Shown piece by piece: positions 1 to 10,114 of a DNA stretch of 64,000 nt (the first letter of the stretch is position 1; each line of letters opens with the position of its first letter). The stretch is from assembly GCF_001465875.1 (NCBI RefSeq), contig NZ_LN901320.1, positions 124,001 to 188,000 on the forward strand, written 5' to 3'. A program made the translations under genes and the position numbers. Source of the DNA: Legionella saoudiensis. Lineage in GTDB: Bacteria > Pseudomonadota > Gammaproteobacteria > Legionellales > Legionellaceae. Below the pieces are notes generated by a model. The model made no database searches. It saw only the letters and a program-made list of their open reading frames with translations, and was not told the origin of the DNA.

Positions 1-485
1 AACTATTGGAAGGAACCCAGGGGAAAGGGGTGATTTTAGCAGATAGCCATCAATCGGCTGTGAGCATTATTAATGCATTTAAAGAAATGCATGCCAATAT
101 TTTAGTACAAGAATTTATTGAAGAATCGCGCGGTACAGACATTCGTTGTTTTGTGGTTGGTGAAAAAGTGGTAGGCGCGATTAAACGCCAAGCCAAAGAG
201 GGTGAGTTTCGTGCCAATGTACACCAAGGCGGAAATGCGGTTAAAGTAAAACTTACTCCTCAAGAACGTGCTATTGCGGTGAGTGCAGCAAAAACAATGG
301 GATTGAAGGTTGCTGGTGTTGATTTAATTCGCTCCAATCATGGTCCATTAGTCTTAGAAATTAACTCGTCACCTGGTTTAGAGGGAATTGAAAAGGCAAC
401 AGGGGTAAATATTGCCGGGAAAATTATTGAATTTATTGAAAAGCATGCCAAACCCATGAATTTGAGCCAGCGTTTTCATGGTTAA
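1..485 (+). CDS. rimK: RimK, ribosomal protein S6 glutamate ligase (3' part)
   Basis: This is the C-terminal part of an ATP-grasp ligase; the 5' end lies outside the window and the frame is already open at base 3. The visible 160 or so residues follow RimK closely: EGTQGKGV (ATP-grasp loop), [20 protein letters not shown], the RANVHQGG stretch, and the metal/ATP-binding end [14 protein letters not shown]. RimK adds glutamate residues to the C-terminus of ribosomal protein S6 in the cytoplasm. Family members are about 300 residues, so roughly half is present. The gene ends at TAA 483-485 and is followed by a strong hairpin at 556-590. Identification is firm; the first in-frame TTG at base 6 is not the true start. 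Confidence 0.93.
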   Translation, partial: LLEGTQGKGVILADSHQSAVSIINAFKEMHANILVQEFIEESRGTDIRCFVVGEKVVGAIKRQAKEGEFRANVHQGGNAVKVKLTPQERAIAVSAAKTMGLKVAGVDLIRSNHGPLVLEINSSPGLEGIEKATGVNIAGKIIEFIEKHAKPMNLSQRFHG

Positions 486-555
486 TTAAATCGGTTTTTT
501 TAAGAGTTCTGAATTGCAGACGCAAGCGCTGTTAGTGCAGAGGCTTTTCTCTTTA

Positions 556-590
556 ATATAGGCTGGGCCTTGCGGCAGTCCAGCCTATAT
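556..590. terminator. Hairpin between rimK and the convergent P-loop gene
   Basis: Two perfect 11-base arms, ATATAGGCTGG (556-566) and its complement (580-590), enclose a 13-base loop. It lies between convergent genes and is probably a bidirectional terminator, although no long T-run follows. The GGCTGG core recurs in the hairpin at 33584-33609. Confidence 0.6.
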
Positions 591-593
591 TTA

Positions 594-2372
594 CTATCTC
601 ACCGCTGTGATGCGTTCAGCATTTCCTTCTTCATCACTCAATTCATTGCCACTCTGTTCCGCTCTCATGCTTTGCATTCGGCTTCTTAGCGAACGGCTGC
701 TATGGCAATTAGCTTGTTCTATTTCTGAGGCAGGATTATGGGTTTCTAACTCTTTACCTACTCTCTCCAGATTAGTCAACACTTTATCAAATGCCCTAAT
801 TGACCAGCTGACAGAGAGCGAGGGTGATGTTTTCGCTGCTTTTAAATCGTCAATTGCTTCTTGTGTTTTTTGCTTTAAATGCGCAATTGCTCCATGATTG
901 TCTAAGTCTCGAGGATTGAAATGCGCGATTTCTGTCAAAAGCGCTTGACGGTTAATGAGCTGGGCAACTCGGTCTGGATTTGGATTAGCCTTGTTCAATT
1001 CTTTTTCCAGTTTGGCTTCGGTTACTGCCAGGCGTTTAACTACTTGCTTTTGTGCAATGGCAAAGTCGATTTGAGCTGAGGTGGTAATAATAGGTTTTGC
1101 ATGGTCCTTATAATAGTCCATTAATGCTGGTTTATCCGTCACTTCAGGTAAATTCAACCATTTATCATATACTGATTTGGAAATAAGTTTTGTTCCTTCA
1201 TCGTTTTGAGTCGCAGGCAGCCAGGGGCCTTTCGGATTGTTGGGATCGGGCTTTAACAGAACCAAATCATTGGTTATCACCATACTTAATTTATCTTTAC
1301 TGTGTTTGTTAAACCATTTTTCGGCACATATTGAACCGGCTTTACCTGGGCCAAATCCTTGAGCTCCGTAGGCTTTGGATTCGCAGATGTCATCTTTTGA
1401 TATATTTAGATCTATTGCTCGCTGGGTATCAAAGTCTTTAGTTTTCCAGGCTCTGCGAGACCCCATAAAAGCAACCGTTTTTTGAAAAATAGACTCGTCT
1501 GCACCTTCAACGCGAGCAAAGATTTGTTTGGTATTTTCGAGTGCATCCACCCGTTTCAGTAGATTTCTTGCCGCACTTAGAGGATTTAGCCATTTGGAAA
1601 ACGTTTCAGGAATAACTACTCCAACATCAGGAGTTGCAAATGCTGCTGCTTGCACATAGCGCTTTGTCTTCTCTAAAACTTTGCTCTTGCTATGTAAGTC
1701 CTCCACACCCGTGAACCCTTGGTTTAGTGCGACCTGCACTAAAAGTTTTCGCATTTGTGATACTTCACGAACGATACCTCCATCTGCGGAGATTACTTTA
1801 TTACCGCTCATATCTTGATCATCGGTGGGTAAAAAACGGTTGGCGGTTTTGATTGCGTTTTGGGCTGCATGAGATTTTCCACAACCTGAAGGTCCAGCAA
1901 CAATAACCACAGGCCGCTCTTTTTTCCATTTAGGACCTTCATAATGAGTTGTTGAGGCTTCCGCCACTGCATATCGGAACTCTTTACTGTTCATCTCTTC
2001 TTCTAAGGCTAACTTATATAGCTTAACTCCTTCTTCTCCCAGCAATGCTCTCATTGAGATGGTCGCACTTTCCGGATCAGTAGCCCTATTATCTTTTCCA
2101 CCTGGTTCAAACTTTGGCAGGTCGTGTTTTTCAATATACTCAATGAGTTGTTTTCTAAAAAAAAGCGGGTCATCGAGGCCATCTGCGCGCTCGGGTATGT
2201 TATGCTCTTTTTTATAAGCAGATACTTTATGGCGATGAGAGTCAGTATACTTTTGAATTCCGTGGCACAATTCCTCTTGGCCTTTCGCGCTTAAGCATGA
2301 TTCAGTAGAGTAAGTGCTATATTTTCCTATCTGGCCGATAAGATCTTTTTTACTAATGCCATAAATGCCCAT
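594..2372 (-). CDS. P-loop NTPase of unknown function, possible Dot/Icm effector
   Basis: Function not recognised. The 592-residue protein has a clear Walker A motif, GPSGCGKS (about residues 160-167), preceded by the hydrophobic strand VVIVA. It is followed by a stretch (VISADGGIVREVS) that resembles the second strand of zeta-toxin-like or polynucleotide kinases. The region after about residue 420 is charged and helical, probably coiled coil. The extreme C-terminus is acidic then basic (DEEGNAERITAVR), similar to the glutamate-rich tails of many Legionella effectors. No signal peptide or membrane segment is visible. I prefer the ATG at 2372 because GGAG lies 9 bases upstream; a GTG at 2387 is an alternative. 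It follows the HTH gene by 54 bases on the same strand, so the two may be co-transcribed. The kinase resemblance is an inference from motifs only. Confidence 0.72.
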   Translation of the reverse strand: MGIYGISKKDLIGQIGKYSTYSTESCLSAKGQEELCHGIQKYTDSHRHKVSAYKKEHNIPERADGLDDPLFFRKQLIEYIEKHDLPKFEPGGKDNRATDPESATISMRALLGEEGVKLYKLALEEEMNSKEFRYAVAEASTTHYEGPKWKKERPVVIVAGPSGCGKSHAAQNAIKTANRFLPTDDQDMSGNKVISADGGIVREVSQMRKLLVQVALNQGFTGVEDLHSKSKVLEKTKRYVQAAAFATPDVGVVIPETFSKWLNPLSAARNLLKRVDALENTKQIFARVEGADESIFQKTVAFMGSRRAWKTKDFDTQRAIDLNISKDDICESKAYGAQGFGPGKAGSICAEKWFNKHSKDKLSMVITNDLVLLKPDPNNPKGPWLPATQNDEGTKLISKSVYDKWLNLPEVTDKPALMDYYKDHAKPIITTSAQIDFAIAQKQVVKRLAVTEAKLEKELNKANPNPDRVAQLINRQALLTEIAHFNPRDLDNHGAIAHLKQKTQEAIDDLKAAKTSPSLSVSWSIRAFDKVLTNLERVGKELETHNPASEIEQANCHSSRSLRSRMQSMRAEQSGNELSDEEGNAERITAVR

Positions 2373-2426
2373 ATAGAAGCACTCCACAATAAATCTTACT
2401 TACAGTATAGCAATATTTTATTTTTT

Positions 2427-2663
2427 TTAATGAGACGATTCATCTTTACCAACAAGCCAATCCGCGCTAACCTCGAACTCTTTAGCCAAGGTATCTAATA
2501 TTGCGGCATCAGGAGTTGTTGCCCCATTGAGCAAGGCTTCTGCTTTGAACTTGGGGACTTTGATTAATTTGGACAATACTTCAATGCGTTCATTCGCTGA
2601 CTCAGGAGCACCAATATTATCGAGTTCTTTATTTAGTCGTTCCGAAAATCGCCTGTTAATCAT
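2427..2663 (-). CDS. Small XRE-like helix-turn-helix regulator
   Basis: A 78-residue protein. Residues from about 25 onward fit a lambda-repressor-type HTH: NERIEVLSKLIKVPKFKAEA, a short turn, then LDTLAKEFEVSADWLVGKD. The last part is the typical end of XRE domains (V-S-x-D-W-L). It is likely a cytoplasmic DNA-binding transcription factor. The ATG at 2663 is chosen because AGGAG sits just upstream; a longer frame from 2726 lacks such a site. It lies directly upstream of the P-loop gene on the same strand, so it could regulate or be co-transcribed with it. There is no toxin-sized partner, so a classic toxin-antitoxin pair is not supported. Target unknown. Confidence 0.72.
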   Translation of the reverse strand: MINRRFSERLNKELDNIGAPESANERIEVLSKLIKVPKFKAEALLNGATTPDAAILDTLAKEFEVSADWLVGKDESSH

Positions 2664-2839
2664 AGAGTTCTCCTGATTTTTTATTTTAGTGAAAAGTAAA
2701 CCAGTTCTATTAATTTGATATAGCATAAAACCTTAGTTTTGCAATGTAGGGCTTTATAAGGGATGGAATTTGGTTGATCTGCGTTCTCTTTCAATTTAGT
2801 ATTGATTTCACTTGAATTCGGCATAATGTGGAATGATCT

Positions 2840-4315
2840 ATGATTGAAGATGTTGCAGCGAAATATCCTTGTGATTTAATAATATTCGGTGCCTTAGGCG
2901 ATTTATCTTGTCGTAAATTATTCCCTGCATTATATCAATTGGAATGTGCGGAATTGCTACATCCCGACACCCGAATTATTGGCTGTGCGCGTGAAGAGTT
3001 TGCTTTAGCAGATTACATCCAACTGATGCGAGAAAAAATTGAGTTTTTTACTCGAGAGGCTTTGGATAGTGCCGCATGGACACGTCTTACGCAAAGATTA
3101 ATTTATTGCCACTTAGATATGGCAAAGCCAGAGGATTATTTCAAATTAACTGAATATGTTCGCCCCGCAGAGCGAGTAGCTATTTCTTATTTTGCAATTC
3201 CTCCATCATTATACGCACAAACTTGCCAGGGCTTGTCTACCATTGGTTTGACTAATCAACCATCGCGAGTAGTTCTCGAAAAACCAATTGGTCATGATTT
3301 ACCCTCTTCAATTATCATTAATGATCAAGTGGCGCATTTTTTTGCTGAAGACCAAATTTATCGAATTGATCACTATTTAGGAAAGGAAACGGTTTTAAAT
3401 CTTTTAGTTCTTCGCTTTGCTAATGCAATTTTTTCATCAAACTGGGATCAGAGTATGATTGAAAAAGTCGAAATTTCGGTGGCGGAAGAGGTTGGTGTGG
3501 AAGGGCGTTGGTCTTATTATGATAAATCAGGGCAAATGCGTGATATGCTCCAAAACCATCTGTTACAAATAGTAGCATTGGTGGCCATGGAGCCACCAAT
3601 GAGTCTTTCTGCAGACTGTATCCGCAGTGAAAAATTAAAGGTATTAAAAAGTTTACGCTTTATTAGTGATGCGCAAGTTCATGAGCAAACCATACGTGCT
3701 CAATACATTAGTAATACCATCAAGGGGCAAAGGGTGCCTGGTTATTTAGACGAGGAAGGGGCGTATAAAAATTCTAAAACGGAAACTTTTGTCGCAATTA
3801 AAGCGTTTATTGATAATTGGCGCTGGTCTGGCGTGCCGTTTTATCTGCTCACGGGCAAACGCTTACCTAAAAAACAAAGTGAAGTGGTCATTTATTTTAA
3901 ACAGCAGCCATACAACATTTTTAAACAATTAAAACAAGAATTATCGCCAAACCGCTTAATTATCCGTCTGCAACCTGATGAAGGGGTTGAAGTACGGATG
4001 ATGAATAAGGTTCCTGGGTTGAGTGACAGTATGCAACTACGTGACAGCAAGTTAGACTTAAATTTTAACACGCAACGTATCGCAGATGCCTATGAACGTT
4101 TATTATTGGAGGTAATGCTGGGGAATCAATATCTATTTGTCAGCCGAGAAGAGGTGGAACAAGCCTGGAAATGGATCGATAATATTAAACAGGCTTGGGA
4201 AAAACAGTCTATTCCATTATATACCTACCCCTCCGGAACTTGGGGACCTTTAGAAGTGATTCGCTTATACAATGGCAAAGCTCATGTCTGGGGGGAGCAA
4301 AATGCAGTTACATAG
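2840..4315 (+). CDS. zwf: Glucose-6-phosphate 1-dehydrogenase
   Basis: Oxidises glucose-6-phosphate to 6-phosphogluconolactone with NADP(+), the entry step of the Entner-Doudoroff and pentose phosphate routes. At 491 residues it has the usual bacterial length. The N-terminal nucleotide-binding segment IIFGALGDLSCRKLFPALY (about residues 14-33) and the active-site signature RIDHYLGKE (about 177-185) are both intact. It is the first gene of a plus-strand operon with pgl, edd, glk, eda and a sugar porter, the same gene set known in L. pneumophila. Its 3' end overlaps pgl by 14 bases, which suggests translational coupling. The start at 2840 is preceded by only a weak Shine-Dalgarno sequence, so an alternative nearby start cannot be excluded. 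Confidence 0.96.
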   Translation: MIEDVAAKYPCDLIIFGALGDLSCRKLFPALYQLECAELLHPDTRIIGCAREEFALADYIQLMREKIEFFTREALDSAAWTRLTQRLIYCHLDMAKPEDYFKLTEYVRPAERVAISYFAIPPSLYAQTCQGLSTIGLTNQPSRVVLEKPIGHDLPSSIIINDQVAHFFAEDQIYRIDHYLGKETVLNLLVLRFANAIFSSNWDQSMIEKVEISVAEEVGVEGRWSYYDKSGQMRDMLQNHLLQIVALVAMEPPMSLSADCIRSEKLKVLKSLRFISDAQVHEQTIRAQYISNTIKGQRVPGYLDEEGAYKNSKTETFVAIKAFIDNWRWSGVPFYLLTGKRLPKKQSEVVIYFKQQPYNIFKQLKQELSPNRLIIRLQPDEGVEVRMMNKVPGLSDSMQLRDSKLDLNFNTQRIADAYERLLLEVMLGNQYLFVSREEVEQAWKWIDNIKQAWEKQSIPLYTYPSGTWGPLEVIRLYNGKAHVWGEQNAVT

Positions 4316-4979
4316 TTTCGGCGATGCGAATTTATTAGTTATCGATTTAGTGTTTCAATTAAAACATCTTTTGTTGGATGCCATAGCACGGCGAGGTCAT
4401 GCTTATTTGGTTGTTTCCGGGGGTAAAACGCCGGCAGCTCTTTTTCAGGCTTTGTCGAAGGCCATATTGCCTTGGGATAAAGTGACCATTACTTTGGCTG
4501 ATGAGCGGTGCGTACCACTTAATGATGATAACCGTAATGAGCGCATGGTTAGGCAATTGCTGCTGCAACATGAAGCCAAGGGTGCACATCTTTTAAGTTT
4601 GTATTCGGAGAGTGATCCTGATTTGCGCCATGTGGAGCAAGAGATTTCTGCATTACCAACTTTTGATGCAGTAATTTTAGGGATGGGTGATGATGGACAT
4701 ACCGCCTCCTTATTTCCCAGTGCCAATGAATTAAATTTAGGGCTTGATGAAAATGCCCCAGCAGTGCTGTTGGTTAATCCCAAAACGACGCCTCATCAAC
4801 GCGTTAGTCTATCCAAAAGACGATTATTAGACAGCCGAGTTATTTTTTTACATTTGGAAGGGCAAAATAAATTAGCTGTATTGCATCAGGCCATGGCCCA
4901 GCCCGATCCTATGATTATGCCAATTAGCGCTTTTTTAAATAGCCCCCAAGCTAATGTACAAGTGATGTATGCACCCTGA
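4302..4979 (+). CDS. pgl: 6-phosphogluconolactonase
   Basis: Hydrolyses 6-phosphogluconolactone to 6-phosphogluconate, the step after Zwf. The 225-residue protein belongs to the DevB/SOL family: VVSGGKTPAALFQAL (about residues 33-47), LADERCVPLNDDNRNE and the conserved LGMGDDGHTASLFP near residue 125. The ATG at 4302 is chosen because GGGGGAG lies just upstream within the end of zwf; a longer frame starting at 4272 has no such site. It overlaps zwf by 14 bases and is followed by edd after 9 bases. Key family residues look intact. Confidence 0.94.
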   Translation: MQLHSFGDANLLVIDLVFQLKHLLLDAIARRGHAYLVVSGGKTPAALFQALSKAILPWDKVTITLADERCVPLNDDNRNERMVRQLLLQHEAKGAHLLSLYSESDPDLRHVEQEISALPTFDAVILGMGDDGHTASLFPSANELNLGLDENAPAVLLVNPKTTPHQRVSLSKRRLLDSRVIFLHLEGQNKLAVLHQAMAQPDPMIMPISAFLNSPQANVQVMYAP

Positions 4980-4988
4980 GGAATTAAA

Positions 4989-6824
4989 ATGCACCCAGTA
5001 GTAGAGCAGGTTACAGCTCGCATTCGCGAACGCAGCGCACGAAGTCGTGCGTTTTATCTAGAGCAAATGGAAAAGGCACGCACTCGTGGCCCGCAACGAA
5101 CTATGCTGCACTGTGGCAATTTAGCCCATGGTTTCGCTGCCTGTACGTTAAAGGATAAAGCCAGTTTAAGTGCTGTGAAAAAAGCGAATATTGCAATTGT
5201 TTCTGCCTATAACGAGATGCTCTCGGCACATCAACCTTATGTTAGTTATCCGGATTTAATTAAAGAAGCGATAGCGGCTGCGGGTGGTGTTGCTCAATTT
5301 GCAGGTGGTGTGCCGGCAATGTGTGATGGAATTACCCAAGGGCAGCCCGGAATGGAATTAAGTTTATTAAGCCGAGATGTGATTGCTATGTCTGCGGCAA
5401 TAGCCCTTTCACACAATATGTTTGATGGCGGTTTAATGTTGGGGATTTGCGATAAGATTGTCCCCGGGCTATTAATGGCAGCGTTAAGCTTTGGTCATTT
5501 ACCCTTTATTTTTATTCCTGCCGGCCCCATGCCATCAGGGATTTCAAATCAGGAAAAAGCACGTGTTCGGCAGCTATATGCTGAAGGGAAAGTTGACAAA
5601 GCGGCTTTATTGGAAGTTGAGTCAGCCTCTTATCATTCTCCTGGAACCTGTACTTTTTATGGTACAGCAAATTCGAATCAATTAGTGATTGAAGTAATGG
5701 GAATACAACTTCCAGGTTCATCTTTTATCAATCCTGGAACGCCGTTGCGTGATGCCTTAACGCAAGCTGCTGCACAACAAGTGTTGTCTTTTACAGATTT
5801 AGGCGAGCAGTATTTGCCCATCGGTCAGTTAATGGATGCCAAAAATATAGTAAACGGCATCATTGCCTTATTAGCATCTGGTGGCTCGACGAACCATACC
5901 ATGCATTTAATCGCTATTGCTGCGATGGCTGGTTATACCGTTAATTGGGATGATTTTTCCCAATTATCCGCCGTAACCCCATTAATTACCAAAATTTATC
6001 CTAATGGCTCTGCTGATGTGAATCAGTTTCAACGCGCAGGTGGTCTGGCTTATTTTATCCGTACCTTGTTGGATGCCGAATTATTGCACGCGGATGTGCA
6101 TACGGTGATGGGGCATGGTTTAGAACATTATACTCGTCAACCCATTTTGGATAATGGACAATTGTGCTGGATTGATGGGCCAAATGTTTCCACCGATGAG
6201 GCGGTATTAACCTCAAGTGCAACCCCATTTAAAGCTCAAGGTGGTTTACAAGTATTGAGTGGAAACCTCGGACGTGCTGTGATTAAAACCTCTGGTCTGG
6301 CGCCGGGGAAAGAGAAAATTAAAGCACCAGCAGTGGTTTGTTCTAGCCAAGATGAGTTTGAGCAGTTATTCAAACAAGGTGCATTAAATAAAGATTGTAT
6401 TGTTGTTTTACGATTTCAAGGGCCCAAAGCCTGCGGTATGCCGGAACTACATCAGTTAACCCCCAAGTTAGGTATATTGATGGATAAGGGGTATCAAGTT
6501 GCCTTAGTTACCGATGGCCGCATGTCGGGGGCTTCGGGTAAAGTCCCTGCAGCAATCCATGTCACTCCCGAGGCCTTAGATAATGGAGTATTGGCCCGAG
6601 TTGAAACGGGAGATATGTTGTTGATTGATGCTGAGCGAGGGCAGTTAGAATTATTGGTTAGCGAAGAAGAATTAAGCTCGCGTCGTGCCGCAGTAATGAG
6701 TGCTGAGGGGCTTTATTATGGAACTGGGCGGGAATTATTTGGCAGCTTACGTACCCAGTTCACTGGGGCTGAGCAGGGAGCCTGTAGCCTCTTTCAAGGA
6801 AGAGAGTCTGCTTATGATGTTTGA
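4989..6824 (+). CDS. edd: 6-phosphogluconate dehydratase
   Basis: Converts 6-phosphogluconate to 2-keto-3-deoxy-6-phosphogluconate (KDPG), the first committed Entner-Doudoroff reaction. The 611-residue length and motifs match the IlvD/Edd family: [13 protein letters not shown] (signature 1, with an iron-sulfur cysteine), [14 protein letters not shown], and the C-terminal signature [25 protein letters not shown] stretch at about residues 510-530. Edd enzymes carry an oxygen-sensitive Fe-S cluster. The start is preceded by TGAGGAATTAAA, a fair ribosome site. The last bases overlap glk by 11. The gene is complete, with no sign of damage. Confidence 0.95.
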   Translation: MHPVVEQVTARIRERSARSRAFYLEQMEKARTRGPQRTMLHCGNLAHGFAACTLKDKASLSAVKKANIAIVSAYNEMLSAHQPYVSYPDLIKEAIAAAGGVAQFAGGVPAMCDGITQGQPGMELSLLSRDVIAMSAAIALSHNMFDGGLMLGICDKIVPGLLMAALSFGHLPFIFIPAGPMPSGISNQEKARVRQLYAEGKVDKAALLEVESASYHSPGTCTFYGTANSNQLVIEVMGIQLPGSSFINPGTPLRDALTQAAAQQVLSFTDLGEQYLPIGQLMDAKNIVNGIIALLASGGSTNHTMHLIAIAAMAGYTVNWDDFSQLSAVTPLITKIYPNGSADVNQFQRAGGLAYFIRTLLDAELLHADVHTVMGHGLEHYTRQPILDNGQLCWIDGPNVSTDEAVLTSSATPFKAQGGLQVLSGNLGRAVIKTSGLAPGKEKIKAPAVVCSSQDEFEQLFKQGALNKDCIVVLRFQGPKACGMPELHQLTPKLGILMDKGYQVALVTDGRMSGASGKVPAAIHVTPEALDNGVLARVETGDMLLIDAERGQLELLVSEEELSSRRAAVMSAEGLYYGTGRELFGSLRTQFTGAEQGACSLFQGRESAYDV

Positions 6825-7833
6825 CGAGTTTAATTTATATGCGATTGTAGCAGACATCGGTGGAACATTTGCCCGTTTCAGCTGTGTGCGCTTAGATACC
6901 CTGGCTATCGATACAATTGAAATTTACTCCTGTGCTGAATACAGCAGTCTTGAATCACTGCTATTAGCTTATCAACGCAAACATAAATTAGAGCATATTA
7001 CCCAAGTTGCTATTGCAATTGCTTGTCCAATATTGGGTGATGAAGTATGTATGACCAACGCTCATTGGCAATTTTCAATTAAAGAACTGCGACAGAAATT
7101 GGGCTTATCTGAACTTACGGTATTAAATGATTTTAATGCCATTGCCATGAGCCTTCCGGTTTTATCCGAGCATGAGTTAGTACAGTGTGGCCAGGGCGTT
7201 GCAGATAAGCATAAAACACGAGTAGTTCTTGGTGCTGGAACTGGATTGGGTGTTGCCTACTTAGTTTTTCAGGACCATAGCTATATAGCTTATGCTGGTG
7301 AAGGTGGGCATGTAAGTTGGGGGGCAAAAACAGAGCAAGAATGGTTTATTGCCTGTTATCTCAATAAAATATACGAGCATGTTTCTTATGAGCGTTTATT
7401 ATCAGGCCAGGGATTAGAGAATTTATATAGAGCATTGGCGGCATTTCATCAGCACGATGAAACACCACTGTCTGCTGCGCAAATAGTTGCTTTAGCCTTA
7501 GCGGGTGAATCGGTAGTTGCTAAGGCAACCGTCGAGCAATTTTTAGCAGTTTTAGGTGCTTATGCTGGCGATTTAGCCCTAATTTTTGCTGCTTTTGGTG
7601 GTGTTTATATTGCTGGAGGCATCGTGCCCCGGTTACTGCCAATATTGGGCCATAGTGATTTTAGAGCTCGGTTCGAAGAAAAAGGACGTTTCAGTAGTTT
7701 TAATGCGCAAATCCCTTCTTATGTAATTACTGCAAAACAGCCCGGGATATTAGGGGCTGCAGTACATTTAAAGCAGCGTTTGCAATCTCAAGTTGAACGG
7801 GTACGAAAAGGAGACCTCGATGTCATTTTCTAA
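6814..7833 (+). CDS. glk: Glucokinase (Glk family)
   Basis: Phosphorylates free glucose with ATP, feeding glucose-6-phosphate to Zwf. The 339-residue protein starts with the ATP-binding motif [18 protein letters not shown] and has [23 protein letters not shown] and [11 protein letters not shown]. These place it in the E. coli-type Glk family rather than the ROK group. The start at 6814 (or the adjacent ATG at 6817) follows AAGGAAGAGAG. A frame extending back to 6700 lies inside edd and is not supported. It overlaps edd by 11 bases and eda by 14. The gene order glk between edd and eda makes one unit for using glucose, which the nearby glucoamylase could supply. Confidence 0.93.
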   Translation: MMFDEFNLYAIVADIGGTFARFSCVRLDTLAIDTIEIYSCAEYSSLESLLLAYQRKHKLEHITQVAIAIACPILGDEVCMTNAHWQFSIKELRQKLGLSELTVLNDFNAIAMSLPVLSEHELVQCGQGVADKHKTRVVLGAGTGLGVAYLVFQDHSYIAYAGEGGHVSWGAKTEQEWFIACYLNKIYEHVSYERLLSGQGLENLYRALAAFHQHDETPLSAAQIVALALAGESVVAKATVEQFLAVLGAYAGDLALIFAAFGGVYIAGGIVPRLLPILGHSDFRARFEEKGRFSSFNAQIPSYVITAKQPGILGAAVHLKQRLQSQVERVRKGDLDVIF

Positions 7834-8473
7834 TTGGGCTGTGCAAGCAGATACAGTGTTTTGTTCTTCACCTGTAATTCCGGTGATTCAAATTAAAGAG
7901 ATCGATCAAGCTATCCCTTTAGCTACAGCATTATTTGCCGGAGGAATTAATGCTCTGGAAATCACGTTAAGGACGCCAATCGCTTTGGAAGCTGTACGAT
8001 TATTAGTACAGACTTTTCCTGAGGCGTTAATTGGCGTGGGTACCATTGTTACTCCTGGGCAGCTTGAACAGGCTATGGAAATGGGGGCAAAATTTGCCTT
8101 TAGTCCAGGCTCTACTCAAGCTCTATTAAAAGCAGGAATTGATGGCAACATTCCATTTATTCCAGGGGTAACTAGTGTTTCTGAACTTATGGAAGGATTA
8201 ACTTTAGGCTATACCCATTTTAAGTTTTTTCCTGCAATTGCAGCAGGTGGCATTCCTATGTTGCGTTCATTTTATGGTCCTTTTCCGCAAGCACGATTTT
8301 GTGTAACCGGAGGAATTAATGAGGCAAATTTTGCTGATTTCCTGGCGCTACCTAATGTAGCTTGCGTAGGCGGTTCATGGATTGTCCCGGATGAAGCAAT
8401 TAAGAAAAATGATTGGTCGTTAATAACAGAGCTATGTTTTTCTGCACGTCAAGGTATGCGCAGTTGGGGATAG
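7820..8473 (+). CDS. eda: KDPG aldolase
   Basis: Cleaves 2-keto-3-deoxy-6-phosphogluconate into pyruvate and glyceraldehyde-3-phosphate, completing the Entner-Doudoroff pathway. The 217-residue protein has the class I aldolase residues: the glutamate in ALEITLRT (about residue 44), GVGTIVTPGQLEQAMEMGA, and the Schiff-base lysine in HFKFFPA (about residue 135). The start at 7820 is supported by AAGGAGA a few bases upstream, inside glk. It is separated from the transporter gene by 87 bases that contain a weak hairpin (AGGCC/GGCCT, 8507-8525), so the transporter may be expressed at a different level. Confidence 0.95.
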   Translation: MSFSNWAVQADTVFCSSPVIPVIQIKEIDQAIPLATALFAGGINALEITLRTPIALEAVRLLVQTFPEALIGVGTIVTPGQLEQAMEMGAKFAFSPGSTQALLKAGIDGNIPFIPGVTSVSELMEGLTLGYTHFKFFPAIAAGGIPMLRSFYGPFPQARFCVTGGINEANFADFLALPNVACVGGSWIVPDEAIKKNDWSLITELCFSARQGMRSWG

Positions 8474-8560
8474 CCTGACTAAGAGGAAGAGGGCGTTTTA
8501 ACCTGTAGGCCATTGGAATAGGCCTGGCTTATTACATTAAGAATTAATGTTCAAGGAGGA

Positions 8561-9970
8561 ATGATGACTTGGATGGTCGCTGTTATAGGCTCTGTTGCTG
8601 GTTTTTTATTTGGTTATGATGAAGGAATCATCGCTGGCTCTTTAGAGCTGGTCAAAAACCATTTTGCATTAACGGCAACTGATATTGGGGCAATGGCGGC
8701 TGCTTTGCCTTTTGGAGCACTGATGGGTTCCATCCTTATTGGAATACTTTTGGCTTCAAGAGGGGTTAAGCGCTTTGGACGACGAACTTTGTTATCGTTT
8801 GCTGGCGGCTTATTTTTTTGTGGTGCATTAGGCGCAGGTTTTGCTGAGTCAATTATGATGTTGGAACTATCACGATTGATACTTGGTTTGGCGATAGGCG
8901 TAGCTTCGGTAATGGCGCCTTTATATTTAGCAGAAACCGCTCCTCTAGAAAAGCGAGGAGCTGTAGTTGCTATTTATCAATTGGCATTGACGGTAGGAAT
9001 AGTTTGTGCCTATTCAGTGAATTACTTATTGATGGAACATCAAGCCTGGCGTGCAATGTTTGCTTCAAGCGCCTTGCCTGCTTTAATTTTGGGTATAGGT
9101 ATTTTATTTATGCCTGAGTCTCCTCGTTGGTTATGTAGTGTCGGCCGACAAGGGGCGGCAAATAAGGCATTAAAAAAATTACGTAAAGAGCGGTTTGACG
9201 AACAAGAGTTGCACGATATTGAGGCAACTTTAGCTCATGAGCCCAAACAAGGGAGTTGGCGTTTGTTGTTTAAGAAGCCTCTATTGCCAGTTTTAATGTT
9301 AGGCACTCTCTTATTTTGTTTACAACAGCTAAGTGGAATTAACGTTGTTATTTATTTTGCCCCAGAAATATTTAAGAGCTTGGGGCTAAGTAGCGCTATA
9401 GGGCAAATATTAGCGACGATTGGTATAGGCCTTGTTAATTTGCTCGTTACTATATTAGCAATGCTTTGGGTTGATAAAATCGGACGCCGCAAGCTTCTGC
9501 TTCTTGGCTTTGTAGGAACGGGGGCAAGTTTACTTGCGTTAAGTTTATTTTCATTGAATCAGGTAGCATGGCTTCCCTATTTATCGATGATCTGCCTTAC
9601 CGTCTATATTTTTTCATTTGCTATCAGTGTAGGGCCGATTCCTCATATTGCGATGGCCGAAATTTTTCCCTTACATGTTCGCGGAGCAGGGATGGGGTTG
9701 TCGGCAATGAGTAATTGGACGTTTAATACAGTGGTTATTTTTAGTTTCCCATTATTGGACAAAGCTTTGGGCATTGAGTTTACTTTTGCTCTATATGGCA
9801 CTATCTGTTTTTTGGGATTCATTTATAACTATTTTTATATGCCTGAAACCAAAAATATGAGCTTGGAGCAGATAGAAAACTACGTGATGGAAGGGAAGCC
9901 TCTACGTTTGTTGAATGTAGAAGAACCAAAGAAAGAACCTAAAGATGTTTCAGTATTAGCACCTAGCTGA
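8561..9970 (+). CDS. Major facilitator sugar porter
   Basis: Inner-membrane transporter of the MFS sugar porter family, 469 residues with about 12 hydrophobic segments. Family motifs are intact: FLFGYDEGIIAGSL in helix 1, GRRTLL after helix 2, ETAPLEKRGAVVAIYQL, PESPRWL before the central loop, LQQLSGINVVIYFAPEIF in helix 7, and a second GRR plus PETK near the end. Its place at the end of the Entner-Doudoroff operon suggests hexose (probably glucose) uptake by proton symport; the substrate is inferred. The start at 8561 or 8564 follows AAGGAGGA, a strong ribosome site. A terminator-like hairpin follows at 10016. Confidence 0.9.
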   Translation: MMTWMVAVIGSVAGFLFGYDEGIIAGSLELVKNHFALTATDIGAMAAALPFGALMGSILIGILLASRGVKRFGRRTLLSFAGGLFFCGALGAGFAESIMMLELSRLILGLAIGVASVMAPLYLAETAPLEKRGAVVAIYQLALTVGIVCAYSVNYLLMEHQAWRAMFASSALPALILGIGILFMPESPRWLCSVGRQGAANKALKKLRKERFDEQELHDIEATLAHEPKQGSWRLLFKKPLLPVLMLGTLLFCLQQLSGINVVIYFAPEIFKSLGLSSAIGQILATIGIGLVNLLVTILAMLWVDKIGRRKLLLLGFVGTGASLLALSLFSLNQVAWLPYLSMICLTVYIFSFAISVGPIPHIAMAEIFPLHVRGAGMGLSAMSNWTFNTVVIFSFPLLDKALGIEFTFALYGTICFLGFIYNYFYMPETKNMSLEQIENYVMEGKPLRLLNVEEPKKEPKDVSVLAPS

Positions 9971-10015
9971 TATCAATAACGTAGCTCTTCATTTAATAGA
10001 GCCAGTGCTTTATTT

Positions 10016-10045
10016 GCTAGGCTTTCAGCCTAGCCTATTTTATTT
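10016..10045 (+). terminator. Terminator after the Entner-Doudoroff operon
   Basis: GCTAGGCT (10016-10023) and AGCCTAGC (10027-10034) pair around a 3-base loop, followed by a T-rich tract (CTATTTTATTT). It lies 46 bases after the transporter stop codon and fits a rho-independent terminator. Confidence 0.7.
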
Positions 10046-10114
10046 CCTAGGAAAATTAATTAAAGCAATGAGCAAATTGTTGGTTTGAGTTAGTACCTCA
10101 TTACCGTAAGAAAG

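Noticed and set aside
607..897. 96-residue plus-strand frame opposite the P-loop gene
   Set aside because: Contained within the opposite coding region, no ribosome site, no recognisable domain.
2427..2663. Classic toxin-antitoxin pair with the P-loop gene
   Set aside because: The partner has 592 residues, with a long coiled-coil half and an effector-like tail, so the size and layout do not fit a zeta-type toxin operon.
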